From assembly GCF_007004665.1 (NCBI RefSeq), contig NZ_ML660053.1, positions 62,001-126,000 on the forward strand: a stretch of DNA of 64,000 nucleotides, in the 5' to 3' direction. Below, piece by piece: positions 1 to 9,398 of the stretch; the first letter of the stretch is position 1, and each line of letters opens with the position of its first letter. The position numbers and the translations under genes are program-made. A model generated the notes under the pieces. The model did not search any database and was not told the DNA's origin. It saw nothing but the letters and a program-made list of their open reading frames with translations. Source of the DNA: Denitrobaculum tricleocarpae. Lineage in GTDB: Bacteria > Pseudomonadota > Alphaproteobacteria > Kiloniellales > Kiloniellaceae.

Positions 1-2
1 GC

Positions 3-632
3 CTTGAACAAACCGATCAATCCAAGAAATTGCTCGAAGGTGCCGGTATCCCTGTCGCGCAGATCATGGATGTGGATGGCGACCTCATTGACATAAATGT
101 CGGCCTCTCGCACATCGATGCGGGCCGTGACATGGCGCGGGCGCTGATCAATCGCGGACGATCCAGGTTCGCCTACATCGGCAGCGCACTGGATAAAGAC
201 ATCCGGGCCCGAAAGCGCATGAAAGGCTTTCAAGAGGAACTAAGCGACGCGGGGCTGGAATTGATCACTATGCGCACCGACGCAGGTTTTTCGTCGCTCG
301 CCTTGGGGCGCCAGCTGACCGACGAGATTCTGGCATCCGGGTGTGAAATCGACTGCATCTACTATTCCAACGACGATCTGGCCGCTGGGGGGTTATTCGC
401 CGCCATGGCGGCTGGCCTAGAGGTTCCCAGGCAGCTCTTGATCGCCGGCTTCAATGGTCTTGAATTTCTCGAGGGCTTGCCGGTCCGTCTGGCAACGACG
501 CGTTCGCCACGGCGCAAGATAGGTTCCGAAGTCACGCGGGTTCTGCTTGAGGCCATGAAACGGTCCCTGACACCCGATGAACGAAGGCTCATATTCCGGC
601 CCGAGATCGATCTGGGGGACGCAGCACACTAA
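3..632 (+). CDS. LacI-family transcriptional regulator, 5' end cut off by window edge
   Basis: The frame is open to the left edge, so the N-terminal HTH and the start of the sensor domain are missing. The visible 209 residues match the periplasmic-binding-protein-like effector domain of LacI/GalR regulators: a GRDMAR segment followed by the FAYIG strand, the RKRMKGF helix, the YYSNDDLA motif and the IAGFNG strand near the C-terminus. The family represses sugar or sugar-acid genes and is released by a small ligand. The wording is closest to the gluconate-repressor (GntR of E. coli) branch, but the effector cannot be read from the sequence. The target operon probably lies left of the window. 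Confidence 0.88.
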   Translation, partial: LEQTDQSKKLLEGAGIPVAQIMDVDGDLIDINVGLSHIDAGRDMARALINRGRSRFAYIGSALDKDIRARKRMKGFQEELSDAGLELITMRTDAGFSSLALGRQLTDEILASGCEIDCIYYSNDDLAAGGLFAAMAAGLEVPRQLLIAGFNGLEFLEGLPVRLATTRSPRRKIGSEVTRVLLEAMKRSLTPDERRLIFRPEIDLGDAAH

Positions 633-745
633 GAAAGAGCTGTGGTGAATTGTCTGGCGGTAAAGGCACAGAGGTCACTATGCTGTCGATTCTCCAGACA
701 TACCGGCCCCTGCACGGGGCACAGATCATCAAGGAACGATAAGGC

Positions 746-1393
746 ATGGCGGCACTTGAGCTTATCATTGGAAATAAAAACTACTCTTCCTGGTCCTTTC
801 GGCCCTGGATCGCCATGAAAGTGAAGAACGTTGACTTCAAAGAGACCCTCAGTCTTTTTGATGAGGCGACCGATCAGGCGCATTTTCTCGAGTTCTCGCC
901 AACCAAGAAAGTGCCGGTTTTAAAGGATGGTGACCATACGATCTGGGAATCGATGGCGATCCTCGAGTATCTGGCGGATCTCTTTCCCGACCGTGGTTTC
1001 TGGCCGGAAGACCGGATGATGCGGGCACATGCGCGCTCGATTTCCAATGAAATGCATGCGGGCTTTGGGCCGCTGCGCAGCGAATGCTCTATGAATATGC
1101 GCCGTGAGGTGCGGGCGATCGGGGTTTCGGATGGCGTGCGCAAGGATGTTGCACGTATCGAGGCCATCTGGGAAGGCTGTCTGAAAAGCTACGGAGGTCC
1201 CTTCCTTTTCGGTGAGTTCAGCAATGCGGATGCCATGTTTGCGCCGGTCGTGAACCGGCTCGACCGCTATGAACTCAGCCGGACGCCTGCGGTGCTCGAT
1301 TACTCCCAGGCCATGACGGCACTGCCCGCCTGGCAGGAATGGGAGGCCGCAGGAAAAGCGGAGCCCTGGATTGTGGAGGCGGATGAAGCCTAG
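746..1393 (+). CDS. Glutathione S-transferase family protein
   Basis: This is a 215-residue cytosolic GST. The N-terminal thioredoxin-like domain (about residues 1-85) carries NKNYSSWSFRPW, where the Ser/Tyr near the N-terminus would activate glutathione, then the KVPVLKDGD cis-proline strand and WESMAILEYLA, the glutathione-binding Glu-Ser pair. The rest is the helical C-terminal domain. Length is normal for the family. The ATG has AAGGA about 10 nt upstream. It is a single gene between the LacI regulator and an AstE-type hydrolase; the substrate is not predictable. Confidence 0.9.
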   Translation: MAALELIIGNKNYSSWSFRPWIAMKVKNVDFKETLSLFDEATDQAHFLEFSPTKKVPVLKDGDHTIWESMAILEYLADLFPDRGFWPEDRMMRAHARSISNEMHAGFGPLRSECSMNMRREVRAIGVSDGVRKDVARIEAIWEGCLKSYGGPFLFGEFSNADAMFAPVVNRLDRYELSRTPAVLDYSQAMTALPAWQEWEAAGKAEPWIVEADEA

Positions 1394-1439
1394 TTAAGTG
1401 CGATTGTGCGCAGTTTGTTCAATATCGGCAGGACCTTTC

Positions 1440-2360
1440 ATGAAATTCGAAGAGTTGAAGCATGCGCTATCGGATATATCCGAGGCGGCAAATCAGGACG
1501 CTGTTCTCACGCTGGACTCCGGTCTCTCGGGTCCGACGGTCTCAGTCGTCGCCCTGACACACGGCAACGAGGTCACAGGCGTCGTGACGGCACGGCGGGT
1601 CCTGCAAGGCTTGCGGGATGGGGCGCTGAAGCAGCGGTCCGGCCGGTTGCAGATTGTGCTTGCCAACTATGAGATCCTGCAGGAAGCCGACGATTTCGAT
1701 GATCTCGTGCGCTTCAAGTTCGAAGACATGAACAGGATCTGGGCGAAGCCCGGTGGCGTCGAACATGAGCATCTCGCAAAAGAGCGCATACGCCCCTACA
1801 TCGAACAGTCCGATCACGTTATCGATCTCCATTCGACGAACCGGGCCTCGACGGCCATTGGTATTCTGATGGGATATGAGGCCGGACGGATCGACGCGAT
1901 GCGGCGCCATCTCGATACGCCCTACGTGCTGCTCGAGGCCGAGAAGTTTCTCAATGGCATGTCACTGGTTGAGTTCCATCAGAATACCCGCAAAAGCGGG
2001 CTGTCCCTGGTGATCGAGGCCGGTCAGCATTTTGACTTCACGACGATTGAGACAAACGTTGATAACACCGTCAACCTGCTGAAACACCTTGATATCCTTG
2101 AGGGGAGCCCAACGGATTTGGCGGAGCAACCCAAAGTCTTAAGGGTCTACGCATCCGGTATTGCCCAGACCGCCGGCAAGGCCATTTCCTGGAAATACAG
2201 CGACAATCCGGAAGGCTTCGATTTCGTAGAAAACGGGACTCATATCTGCGATCTCAATGGTGAAGCCGTGGTCGTCGATCGAGATACCTATATTGTGATG
2301 CAGCAGGTCGAAGCTCTGCATGCCGGCAAGGAAATGTATTACCTTGCGGCGGAGGTTTAG
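1440..2360 (+). CDS. Succinylglutamate desuccinylase/aspartoacylase-family zinc hydrolase
   Basis: A 306-residue protein of the M14-like AstE/AspA family, which removes an acyl group from an N-acyl amino acid. Zinc ligands are visible in THGNE (His and Glu, about residue 41) and in VIDLHST (about residue 130). The MNRIW segment matches the substrate-arginine region. I chose the ATG at 1440 (GGCAGGA just upstream) over an in-frame GTG at 1398 that lacks a ribosome site. It lies 46 nt after the GST and may be cotranscribed with it. The precise acyl-amino-acid substrate is unknown. Confidence 0.85.
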   Translation: MKFEELKHALSDISEAANQDAVLTLDSGLSGPTVSVVALTHGNEVTGVVTARRVLQGLRDGALKQRSGRLQIVLANYEILQEADDFDDLVRFKFEDMNRIWAKPGGVEHEHLAKERIRPYIEQSDHVIDLHSTNRASTAIGILMGYEAGRIDAMRRHLDTPYVLLEAEKFLNGMSLVEFHQNTRKSGLSLVIEAGQHFDFTTIETNVDNTVNLLKHLDILEGSPTDLAEQPKVLRVYASGIAQTAGKAISWKYSDNPEGFDFVENGTHICDLNGEAVVVDRDTYIVMQQVEALHAGKEMYYLAAEV

Positions 2361-2565
2361 CGGTCTTTGAGAGGCTCTCTGAAGCTTCTTTGGATGCCAG
2401 ACGGGTTTTCCTGCGTTTACAGCCGCCCGGTCAGGCGCTAAAAGCCGGAACAGAAGAGATTTGAGATCTTTGTTTCAGCTTGCCTGCCCGGCCTTCGCGG
2501 CAGTTTGGGAAATCCCTCCCTAGTGATCTGAAACAAGGCATCCAGCGCCGCATTGGAGTGACCCA

Positions 2566-3696
2566 GTGGTCAAGGCTATACCTTTCATCGACCTGGCCGC
2601 GCAGCGCGACCGTCTCCAGCCAAATCTGGACCGGGCCATCGGCCGCGTGCTTGAGCACGGCCAGTACATTCTGGGTCCGGAGGTGCGCGAGCTGGAGAGC
2701 CGCCTTGCGGACTTCAGCGGTGCGCGTCATGCGGTGGCCTGCGGAAATGGCACTGACGCCATCATGCTGGCGCTCATGGCGGAGGGCATAGGTCCAGGGG
2801 ATGCGGTCTTCGCGCCCGCCTTTACGTTCGTCGCCACCGCCGAGGCGCCTGCCATCCTGGGCGCCAGGGTTGTTCTGGTCGATATCGACGAGGATAGCTT
2901 CAACATCGATCCGGCCAGTCTGGAGCAAGCCATAGCCGGCCTGCGCGGCACCGACCTGAAGCCACGCGCGATTATCGCTGTTGATCTCTTCGGACAGCCC
3001 GCCAACTACAGCCTGCTCAAAGAGATCGCCGACAAGCATGGTCTTGTTTTGATTGCGGACGCGGCTCAGAGTTTCGGCGCAACCCGTGACGGCAGCCCGG
3101 TGGGCAGTCTCGGCGACTATACGACGACCAGTTTCTTTCCGGCCAAACCCCTGGGCTGCTACGGCGACGGCGGGGCCGTTTTCACCGACGATGACGAACG
3201 CGCGGACCTGCTGAAGTCCCTGCGTGTTCATGGTGAGGGCCGGGATCGCTACGAAAACGTCCGGATCGGTCTGAATAGTCGCCTGGACAGCATTCAGGCG
3301 GCGGTTTTGTTGGAAAAGCTTACGATCTTTCCGGACGAACTGGTCAAGCGGCAAGCTGTTGCCGATCGTTACGAGAGGGGGCTGGGGCAGGTCTGTAAGA
3401 CGCCCCGGCTTGCGCAAAATGCGACCTCATCCTGGGCGCAGTACACGCTTGTGGTCGAGAACCGCGAAGCGGTGCGCAGCCACTGTTCGGAAAACGGTGT
3501 TCCGACCGCGGTCTATTATCCCATTACGCTTGACCGCCAAACGGGCTACGAAGACTGTGTCGTCGGCGCTGGCGGTCTCCAGGTCTCGCATGCCTTGAGC
3601 GAACGTGTCGTGAGTCTGCCGATGCATCCTTATCTGGAACCTGTGTTACAAGACCGGATCATCGACTGCGTTGCGGCGGCGGTATCAGCTTCATAG
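2566..3696 (+). CDS. DegT/DnrJ/EryC1/StrS-family sugar aminotransferase
   Basis: A 376-residue PLP enzyme of the sugar 3-/4-aminotransferase family, cytosolic. The start AIPFIDLAAQRDRL and the pattern GNGTDAI, IIAVDLFGQPA, DAAQSFGA, then SFFPAKPLGCYGDGGAV (PLP lysine about K194) are diagnostic. It is most like WbpE/PseC-type enzymes that aminate UDP-3-keto sugars for surface glycans. The start is a GTG with GGAG about 8 nt upstream. The next gene encodes a UDP-uronate epimerase-like SDR, so both may serve lipopolysaccharide or capsule sugar synthesis; no glycosyltransferase cluster adjoins them. Confidence 0.92.
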   Translation: MVKAIPFIDLAAQRDRLQPNLDRAIGRVLEHGQYILGPEVRELESRLADFSGARHAVACGNGTDAIMLALMAEGIGPGDAVFAPAFTFVATAEAPAILGARVVLVDIDEDSFNIDPASLEQAIAGLRGTDLKPRAIIAVDLFGQPANYSLLKEIADKHGLVLIADAAQSFGATRDGSPVGSLGDYTTTSFFPAKPLGCYGDGGAVFTDDDERADLLKSLRVHGEGRDRYENVRIGLNSRLDSIQAAVLLEKLTIFPDELVKRQAVADRYERGLGQVCKTPRLAQNATSSWAQYTLVVENREAVRSHCSENGVPTAVYYPITLDRQTGYEDCVVGAGGLQVSHALSERVVSLPMHPYLEPVLQDRIIDCVAAAVSAS

Positions 3697-3938
3697 CAGC
3701 CGAAATCATCGCTTTGCCGAAGAATTCGGTTTAGTTTTGGCGGACTTCACGGTTGCTGATGTGACGATTTACGCTCTGCATAAGGAATCTTAACCACTTG
3801 TGTGCCAAGAATTCGTCATGCCTTCCTGCCTGTTCGGTCAGCTACAGTCTCCCGTCCTATTTTGGGCGCGACAAAGGCCGGATGAGCGTTTAAATTCTTG
3901 CGAAATTTGCCCCTCCACCCGTTAAGCAGTTGTCTGGT

Positions 3939-4949
3939 ATGAAATTTCTTGTCACTGGCCATGCTGGCTTCATCGGAAACCATGTCGCGATACAGTTGCT
4001 TGAGCGCGGCGATGAAGTCGTTGGCCTCGATAACTTAAACCCTTACTACGATGTGAAGCTGAAGCAGGCCCGGCTGGACAGGCTGACGCCTTACAAGGGC
4101 TTCACGCATTGCAAGCTGGACCTGGAAGATACCGCCGGCGTTGCGGAGCTTTTCAGCAGCCATAAACCTGATAAGGCGATCCATCTGGCGGCACAGGCCG
4201 GGGTTCGCTACAGCCTCGAAAATCCGCGCAGTTACATCGACAGTAATATCGTGGGCTTTTTGAATATACTGGAAGGCTGCCGGCACAACGGTGTCAAGCA
4301 CCTGGTTTATGCCTCATCAAGCTCGGTTTACGGTGCCAACGGCAACGCGCCCTTCTCGGTTCATCACAATGTTGACCATCCTTTAAGCCTCTACGCCGCA
4401 AGCAAGAAATCCAACGAGATGATGGCCCATACCTACAGCCATCTTTTCGGCCTTCCGGCGACGGGTTTACGTTTCTTCACGGTTTACGGACCTTGGGGAC
4501 GGCCCGATATGGCGTTGTTCCTTTTCACCAAGGCTATTCTGGAAGGACGTCCGATCGACGTCTTTAATCGCGGCCAGATGCAGCGTGATTTCACCTTTGT
4601 CGACGATATCGTCGAGGGTGTGATTGCCTGTGCCGACAACGTGGCAAAGGTAAACGAAGACTGGAGCGGTGAGTCCCCCGACCCAGGAACAAGTGGTGTC
4701 GCGCCTTACCGGGTCTACAACATCGGCAACAGTCAGCCGGTCGAACTGATGCGCTACATCGAAGTGCTCGAGCAGTGCATTGGAAAGACTGCCAAGAAGA
4801 ACATGCTGCCCATGCAGCCGGGTGACGTGCCCGCAACCTGGGCGGATGTCTCGGACCTGAAGAGGGATGTTGGTTACCAGCCGGCCACGACGGTTGAAAC
4901 CGGCGTCGCACGCTTTGTCGACTGGTACCGGGACTTCTATAAAGCCTGA
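3939..4949 (+). CDS. NAD-dependent UDP-glucuronate 4-epimerase-like protein
   Basis: A 336-residue extended SDR. The Rossmann motif TGHAGFIG is at the N-terminus, the Ser of ASSSSVYG and the YAASK pair (about Y152/K156) form the catalytic triad, and [15 protein letters not shown] plus [14 protein letters not shown] are signatures of UDP-GlcA 4-epimerases (CapI/LspL), which make UDP-galacturonate. The ATG at 3939 is preferred to a TTG nine bases earlier because it starts at the beta strand of the fold. A 240-bp gap separates it from the aminotransferase, with no clear promoter seen. The 3' end abuts a 140-bp palindromic repeat. Confidence 0.92.
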   Translation: MKFLVTGHAGFIGNHVAIQLLERGDEVVGLDNLNPYYDVKLKQARLDRLTPYKGFTHCKLDLEDTAGVAELFSSHKPDKAIHLAAQAGVRYSLENPRSYIDSNIVGFLNILEGCRHNGVKHLVYASSSSVYGANGNAPFSVHHNVDHPLSLYAASKKSNEMMAHTYSHLFGLPATGLRFFTVYGPWGRPDMALFLFTKAILEGRPIDVFNRGQMQRDFTFVDDIVEGVIACADNVAKVNEDWSGESPDPGTSGVAPYRVYNIGNSQPVELMRYIEVLEQCIGKTAKKNMLPMQPGDVPATWADVSDLKRDVGYQPATTVETGVARFVDWYRDFYKA

Positions 4950-4962
4950 TAAACCCCAGCCT

Positions 4963-5102
4963 CTAGAGCAGATCCGGTTTAGATGGAATCGCCTTCGGCG
5001 ATCTGTCGTACCGGTGAATCTGCTCTTATTATAAGATGTAGAGCGGGTTCACATGTTTTAGCGAAAACACAGCGTGTTTCCGTTAAAACATGACGCGCTC
5101 TA
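4963..5102. repeat. 140-bp composite palindromic intergenic element, copy 1
   Basis: Two imperfect hairpins in series. The first runs from AGAGCAGATCCGG to CCGGTGAATCTGCTCT, with an inner ATCGCCTTCGGCGAT stem-loop. The second runs from GTAGAGCG to CGCGCTCTA with long CATGTTTTA/TAAAACATG arms. A copy of identical length and near-identical sequence is at 32525-32664, and a diverged inverted copy at 15021-15160. It fills the space between two convergent genes, and its last three bases (CTA) are the reverse complement of the TAG stop of potI. Confidence 0.9.
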
Positions 5103-5921
5103 GCGCTCCGCGGTTGCCAGCCTCTCATCACGGAGGCGGGCGGCCTCGCTGCGTCGTGAGATGATCGAAGCGACAAGCACGCCTGTGGCGACCAATCCGA
5201 CCAGGATGGTCGAAACGGCATTGATTTCGGGCGTGACGCCCAGGCGAACCTGGCTGTAAATCTTCATGGGCAGGGTTGTCGCGCCTGGACCGGTGGTGAA
5301 ACTCGCGATCACGAGATCGTCGAGCGAGAGGGTGAAGGAAAGCAGCCAGCCGGACACCACGGCCGGCAGGATGATCGGCAAGGTAATCGCAAAGAAGGTC
5401 TTGCCAGGCGGGCACCCCAGGTCCATCGCCGCTTCCTCGATGGAATGATCGAAGGTGGCCAGCCGCGATTGTACCACAACCGCCACATAACACATGGAAA
5501 AGGTGATGTGCGCGATGGTGACCGTTGCGAAACCGCGATCCCAGGAAATGGCCACAAACATCAGCAGCAGAGAGAGTCCCGTGATGACTTCAGGCATCAC
5601 CAGCGGCGCATAGATCATGCCCGAAAAGAGCGTGCGGCCGCGGAATTTTCCGAAGCGTGTGAGCATCACACCTGACATCGTGCCCAGCAGCGTCGCGACC
5701 GTCGACGAGACAAACGCGACCTTCAAGGTCACCCAGGCGGCATTCAGGAGTCCCTGGTTGTTGAAAAGCTCGACATACCACTTTGTCGAGAATCCGCCCC
5801 AGACCGTGACCAGTTTGGATTCGTTGAAGCTAAAGAGCACCAGAAGGATAATCGGCAGATAAAGGAAGCTGAAGCCGACAATGAGCGCGGACCAGGTAAA
5901 CCAGCTCAATCCCTTATTCAT
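5100..5921 (-). CDS. potI: Polyamine ABC transporter permease PotI
   Basis: A 273-residue inner-membrane permease of the PotC/PotI type with about six hydrophobic segments. The EAAMDLGC loop is the EAA motif that docks on the ATPase, followed by the ITLPIILPAVVSGWLLSF helix. TGPGATTLPMKIYSQVRLGVTPEINA matches putrescine/spermidine permeases. It is the last gene of potF-potG-potH-potI, 62 nt after potH. Its TAG stop lies inside the edge of the 140-bp repeat. With PotH it forms the membrane channel. Confidence 0.95.
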   Translation of the reverse strand: MNKGLSWFTWSALIVGFSFLYLPIILLVLFSFNESKLVTVWGGFSTKWYVELFNNQGLLNAAWVTLKVAFVSSTVATLLGTMSGVMLTRFGKFRGRTLFSGMIYAPLVMPEVITGLSLLLMFVAISWDRGFATVTIAHITFSMCYVAVVVQSRLATFDHSIEEAAMDLGCPPGKTFFAITLPIILPAVVSGWLLSFTLSLDDLVIASFTTGPGATTLPMKIYSQVRLGVTPEINAVSTILVGLVATGVLVASIISRRSEAARLRDERLATAER

Positions 5922-5983
5922 GGCGATCTCCCTCGCTTAAGGGGAGGCCGGTGCATCTGTTGCAGGCGTCGAGATCTCTCATA

Positions 5984-7015
5984 TCAGGCCGTCTTGTCCT
6001 TTTCCTGCATCTTCTGGAACGCGACAATCGGCACAACCAGGATCAACAGCAGCACAACGGCGACTGCTGACGACAATGGCCAATCGCGATTTGAGAAGAA
6101 CTCGGCCCAGAGTGTCTTGCCGATCATCAGAGTCCCCGAACCACCGAGCAGATCGGGAATCACGAATTCTCCAAGCGCCGGGATAAAGACCAGGAAACAG
6201 CCGGCGATGACACCGTAGATCGAAATGGGAAAGGTGATTTGCCAAAAGGCTTTTATCGGTCGGCAGCCCAGATCCGCCGCCGCTTCCAACAAGCTGTCAT
6301 CCATTTTTTCAAGGCTGGCATAGAGGGGCAGAACCATGAAGGGAAGGTAGGAGTAGATGATCCCGATATAGACCGCTGTATCGGTGTTCATAATCACCAG
6401 AGGCTGATCGATAACACCAAGGTTCAGCAGCAGGAGGTTGAGCAGACCTTCTTTTTTCAGGATGCCGATCCAGGCATAGACCCGGATCAGGAAAGAGGTC
6501 CAGAAAGGCAGGATAACCAGCATCAGCAAGGCAAGACGCCAGTGCCGTGGCGCGCGGGTCATGCCGTACGCCAGGGGATAACCAACCAAAAGCGTGAGAA
6601 AGGTCGAAATTCCAGCAATCTTGACGCTGTTCAGGTAAGCACGCCAGTAAAGATCGTCCTCGAAAAGCAGCTGGTAGTTTTCGAGATTCAGCCTGATCTG
6701 GATGAAGACATCGTCGACCCACGCAAAGAGAGCCGTATAGGGCGGCTGTGCGATGGCATATTCGGAAAAGCTGATTTTCAAGACGATCAGAAAGGGCGCG
6801 AGAAAAAAGAGCAGCAGCCACAAATAGGGTGTGGCGATCAGTATTCCTCTCGCACTCAGGCCGCTGCGGATGATGGCCTGACTGACCCAGCGATAAGGCG
6901 GCGCGAGCAGCAGTCTCTTGTGGAGTTCCTCGAGACTGCCCGCAGGCCCTTGAGCCGAGCGGGAGTCCAGGTACTCAACCGCCGGGATATCTGTGTCTCT
7001 GGGCTTTTGAGTCAT
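5984..7015 (-). CDS. potH: Polyamine ABC transporter permease PotH
   Basis: A 343-residue PotB/PotH-type permease. A cytoplasmic N-terminal stretch of about 60 residues precedes the first helix (TPYLWLLLFFLAPFLIVLKI). The binding-protein-dependent permease domain follows, with the EAAADLGC docking loop, then FWQITFPISIYG and IPALGEFVIPDLLGG. It starts 8 nt after the stop of potG, indicating one mRNA. It pairs with PotI to move putrescine or a related polyamine into the cytosol. Confidence 0.95.
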   Translation of the reverse strand: MTQKPRDTDIPAVEYLDSRSAQGPAGSLEELHKRLLLAPPYRWVSQAIIRSGLSARGILIATPYLWLLLFFLAPFLIVLKISFSEYAIAQPPYTALFAWVDDVFIQIRLNLENYQLLFEDDLYWRAYLNSVKIAGISTFLTLLVGYPLAYGMTRAPRHWRLALLMLVILPFWTSFLIRVYAWIGILKKEGLLNLLLLNLGVIDQPLVIMNTDTAVYIGIIYSYLPFMVLPLYASLEKMDDSLLEAAADLGCRPIKAFWQITFPISIYGVIAGCFLVFIPALGEFVIPDLLGGSGTLMIGKTLWAEFFSNRDWPLSSAVAVVLLLILVVPIVAFQKMQEKDKTA

Positions 7016-7022
7016 GGCCCGC

Positions 7023-8171
7023 TCATTGTCCCAGCACGATGCCGGCGTCCGGCGTCCAGGTCAGATACACGCGATCTTCCCAGGTGATCGGCTGTTCCGT
7101 ATCTCTCGTCCGGTTGGTCTTTGCGGTCGTGATCATGGCGCCGCTGTCGAGTTTCACGTGATAGATCGAGAGATTGCCGAGATAGCCGATGTCCCAGACT
7201 TCACCGGCCATGCAGTTGCTGCGGGTATCGGCCGGCGCCTCCATTGAGATTACCAGCTTCTCCGGGCGCAGGGCGATCCAGACGGCCGCGCCAACTGGTG
7301 CGTCTAGCGCGTGGCGCGCACGGATGCTGCAGCCCGAGTCTTCGCTGGCGATGGTCAGATGACCGTCGCCGACTTCCGCAACCCGGCCTTCGACGATGTT
7401 TACATCGCCGATGAAGCCGGCCACGTATCGTGAATTGGGGTACTCGTAGATCTCGGTGGGGGTCGCGACCTGCACGATCCGACCGTGATCCATCACCGCA
7501 ATCCGTGTCGATACGGTCATGGCTTCTTCCTGGTCATGCGTGACGATGACGAAGGTGATACCCAGCCTTTCTTGAATGTTCATCAGTTCGAACTGGGTCT
7601 GGGCGCGCAGTTTCTTGTCAAGCGCGCCCAGAGGCTCGTCGAGCAGGAGCATCTTGGGTTTCTTAACCAGCGCCCGTGCCAGAGCAACGCGCTGTCGCTG
7701 GCCGCCTGAGAGTTGATGTGGTTTGCGTTTCGCAAAGGCACCGAGTTCGACAAGCTCGATGACTTCCTCAACCCGTTGCGCAATCTCTAAATTAGGAATT
7801 TTATCCTGTTTCAGGCCGAAGGCGATGTTGCGTTCTACGGACATGTGAGGAAAGAGGGCATAGGACTGGAACATCATGTTGACCGGGCGGCGGTACGGCG
7901 GCACGCCCGACATGTCCGAGCCTTCGAGTAGAATCTGCCCCTGACTCGGTTGTTCAAACCCGGCCAGCATGCGCAAGAGAGTGGTTTTGCCGCAACCAGA
8001 CGGACCGAGGAGGGAAAAGAACTCGCCTTTGTAGATATCAAGCGAGATGTTATCTACGGCCGTGAATTCACCGAAGCGTTTGCTGACGCCAACCAGCTGG
8101 ACATGCGGCTTTTCCTGCGGATCATTCCAAGGCTCCCATTTCTTTCGAGCCTCTTGTCCGGATACGGCCAT
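7023..8171 (-). CDS. potG: Polyamine ABC transporter ATPase PotG
   Basis: A 382-residue ATPase that drives PotHI. Walker A GPSGCGKTT, Q-loop MMFQSYALFPHM, signature LSGGQRQRVALARAL, Walker B MLLLDEPLGALD and switch His VTHDQEEAM are all present. The C-terminal TOBE domain follows with LRPEK. I chose the ATG at 8171, which has AGGGGG 9 nt upstream; an in-frame GTG at 8198 would add nine residues and lacks a ribosome site. It lies 132 nt after potF, with a strong hairpin between them. Confidence 0.95.
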   Translation of the reverse strand: MAVSGQEARKKWEPWNDPQEKPHVQLVGVSKRFGEFTAVDNISLDIYKGEFFSLLGPSGCGKTTLLRMLAGFEQPSQGQILLEGSDMSGVPPYRRPVNMMFQSYALFPHMSVERNIAFGLKQDKIPNLEIAQRVEEVIELVELGAFAKRKPHQLSGGQRQRVALARALVKKPKMLLLDEPLGALDKKLRAQTQFELMNIQERLGITFVIVTHDQEEAMTVSTRIAVMDHGRIVQVATPTEIYEYPNSRYVAGFIGDVNIVEGRVAEVGDGHLTIASEDSGCSIRARHALDAPVGAAVWIALRPEKLVISMEAPADTRSNCMAGEVWDIGYLGNLSIYHVKLDSGAMITTAKTNRTRDTEQPITWEDRVYLTWTPDAGIVLGQ

Positions 8172-8258
8172 CGCCTCGATCCCCCTGCTTTTTTGCACGA
8201 TCCGCCGCCTTGCCCCTTGCGGTCAAATCAACGTCGTCGGCTGTTGTTCCCGCGCTCA

Positions 8259-8288
8259 GGCCCGACCGCCGATTAAGGCGTTCGGGCC
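8259..8288 (-). other. Intercistronic hairpin between potF and potG
   Basis: Inverted repeat with 12-bp arms (GGCCCGACCGCC and GGCGTTCGGGCC, one mismatch) and a GATTAA loop, beginning 15 bases past the potF stop and lacking a T tract in either direction. Such a stem after the binding-protein gene of an ABC operon usually protects the upstream mRNA from 3' decay, which would raise PotF over the membrane parts. That role is inferred. Confidence 0.65.
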
Positions 8289-8303
8289 CGGGTGCCTCTG
8301 GCG

Positions 8304-9398
8304 TTACTGGCCGCTTTTGACCTTGGTCCAGAGGCGGGTCACCTTACGCTGAACCCTGGGAGGGTAGGGGGTGGTGGTGTAGAGCGTTTTCAACGCTGCT
8401 TCAGAGGGGTAAATCGCCGGATCACCGATGACATCCGGCTCTAAAAGCGCTTGAGATGCTTCATTGCCGTTTGCGTAGTAGACGTAATTCGAAGCTTTCG
8501 CCATAACATCGGCGCGCATGATGTAGTCGATGAAGATGTGCGCGTTCTCGACGTTTTTCGCGTCCTTGGGGATGGCCATCTGGTCAAACCACATCAAGGC
8601 ACCTTCGATCGGAGTGGAGTAGTTTACAGTGACCCCATTGTCGGCCTCGGCAGCCCGGTCGCGCGCCTGGAGCACATCTCCGGACCATCCAACAGCTATG
8701 CAGATATCGCCGTTTGCTAGTGCGTTGATGTATTCCGAAGAATGGAACTTCTGGATGTAGGGACGGATGGACATCAAGAGATCCTCGGCCTTCGCGATGA
8801 CTTCAGGGTCGTGACTGTCGGGGTCCTCACCAAGGTAATTCAGGGCAGCAGGGATCATTTCATCCGAGGCATCCAGCATGAAAACGCCGCAGTCGGCGAA
8901 CTTCGACAGAACCGTTGGATCGAAGATCAGTTTCCAGGAATCGACCGGCGCATCCGCCATGCGCTCCTCGACCTGGTCCACGTTGTAACCAATGCCGGTC
9001 GTGCCCCACATGTAGTTGACCGAATGCGCGTTGTCCGGATCGTAGGTCGCGGTCCTCTCGCTGACCACGTTCCACATATTGCCGAGGTTGGAAAGTTTAG
9101 ATTTATCAAGTGGCTGGAAGACGCCTGCCTGGATCTGGCGAGAGAGAAACGTACCGCTGGGAACAACGACATCGTAACCCGTACCGCCCGCAAGCAGTTT
9201 GGTCTCCAGGATATCATTCGAGTCGAAGACGTCGTAGACGACCTTTATCCCCGTTTCTTTCTCGAAGTCCTGAAGAATGGTCTCATCTATGTAGTCCGAC
9301 CAGTTATACACATTCACGACGCCGTCCGCGCTCGAGCCCGGTGCAGCCGTACCCGCCAGCAAGACCGCGGCCAGCGCTGACTTTGCTAAGAATTTCAT
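8304..9398 (-). CDS. potF: Periplasmic polyamine-binding protein PotF
   Basis: A 364-residue extracellular solute-binding protein. An N-terminal signal peptide (MKFLAKSALAAVLLAGTAA, cleavage likely near SSA/D) precedes VVNVYNWSDYID, the standard start of PotD/PotF. Further family motifs are YDVVVPSG, MWGTTGIGYN, AVGWSGD and YSTPIEGALMWFDQMAIPK. It delivers putrescine or a related polyamine to PotGHI. It is the first gene of the operon, and the 402-bp gap upstream must hold its promoter. Confidence 0.95.
   Translation of the reverse strand: MKFLAKSALAAVLLAGTAAPGSSADGVVNVYNWSDYIDETILQDFEKETGIKVVYDVFDSNDILETKLLAGGTGYDVVVPSGTFLSRQIQAGVFQPLDKSKLSNLGNMWNVVSERTATYDPDNAHSVNYMWGTTGIGYNVDQVEERMADAPVDSWKLIFDPTVLSKFADCGVFMLDASDEMIPAALNYLGEDPDSHDPEVIAKAEDLLMSIRPYIQKFHSSEYINALANGDICIAVGWSGDVLQARDRAAEADNGVTVNYSTPIEGALMWFDQMAIPKDAKNVENAHIFIDYIMRADVMAKASNYVYYANGNEASQALLEPDVIGDPAIYPSEAALKTLYTTTPYPPRVQRKVTRLWTKVKSGQ

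Noticed and set aside
2431-3417. 328-residue minus-strand open frame
   Set aside because: Antisense to the DegT aminotransferase and without any recognisable domain.
6239-7087. 282-residue plus-strand open frame
   Set aside because: Antisense to potH, which has clear permease motifs; the long frame is a by-product of codon bias.
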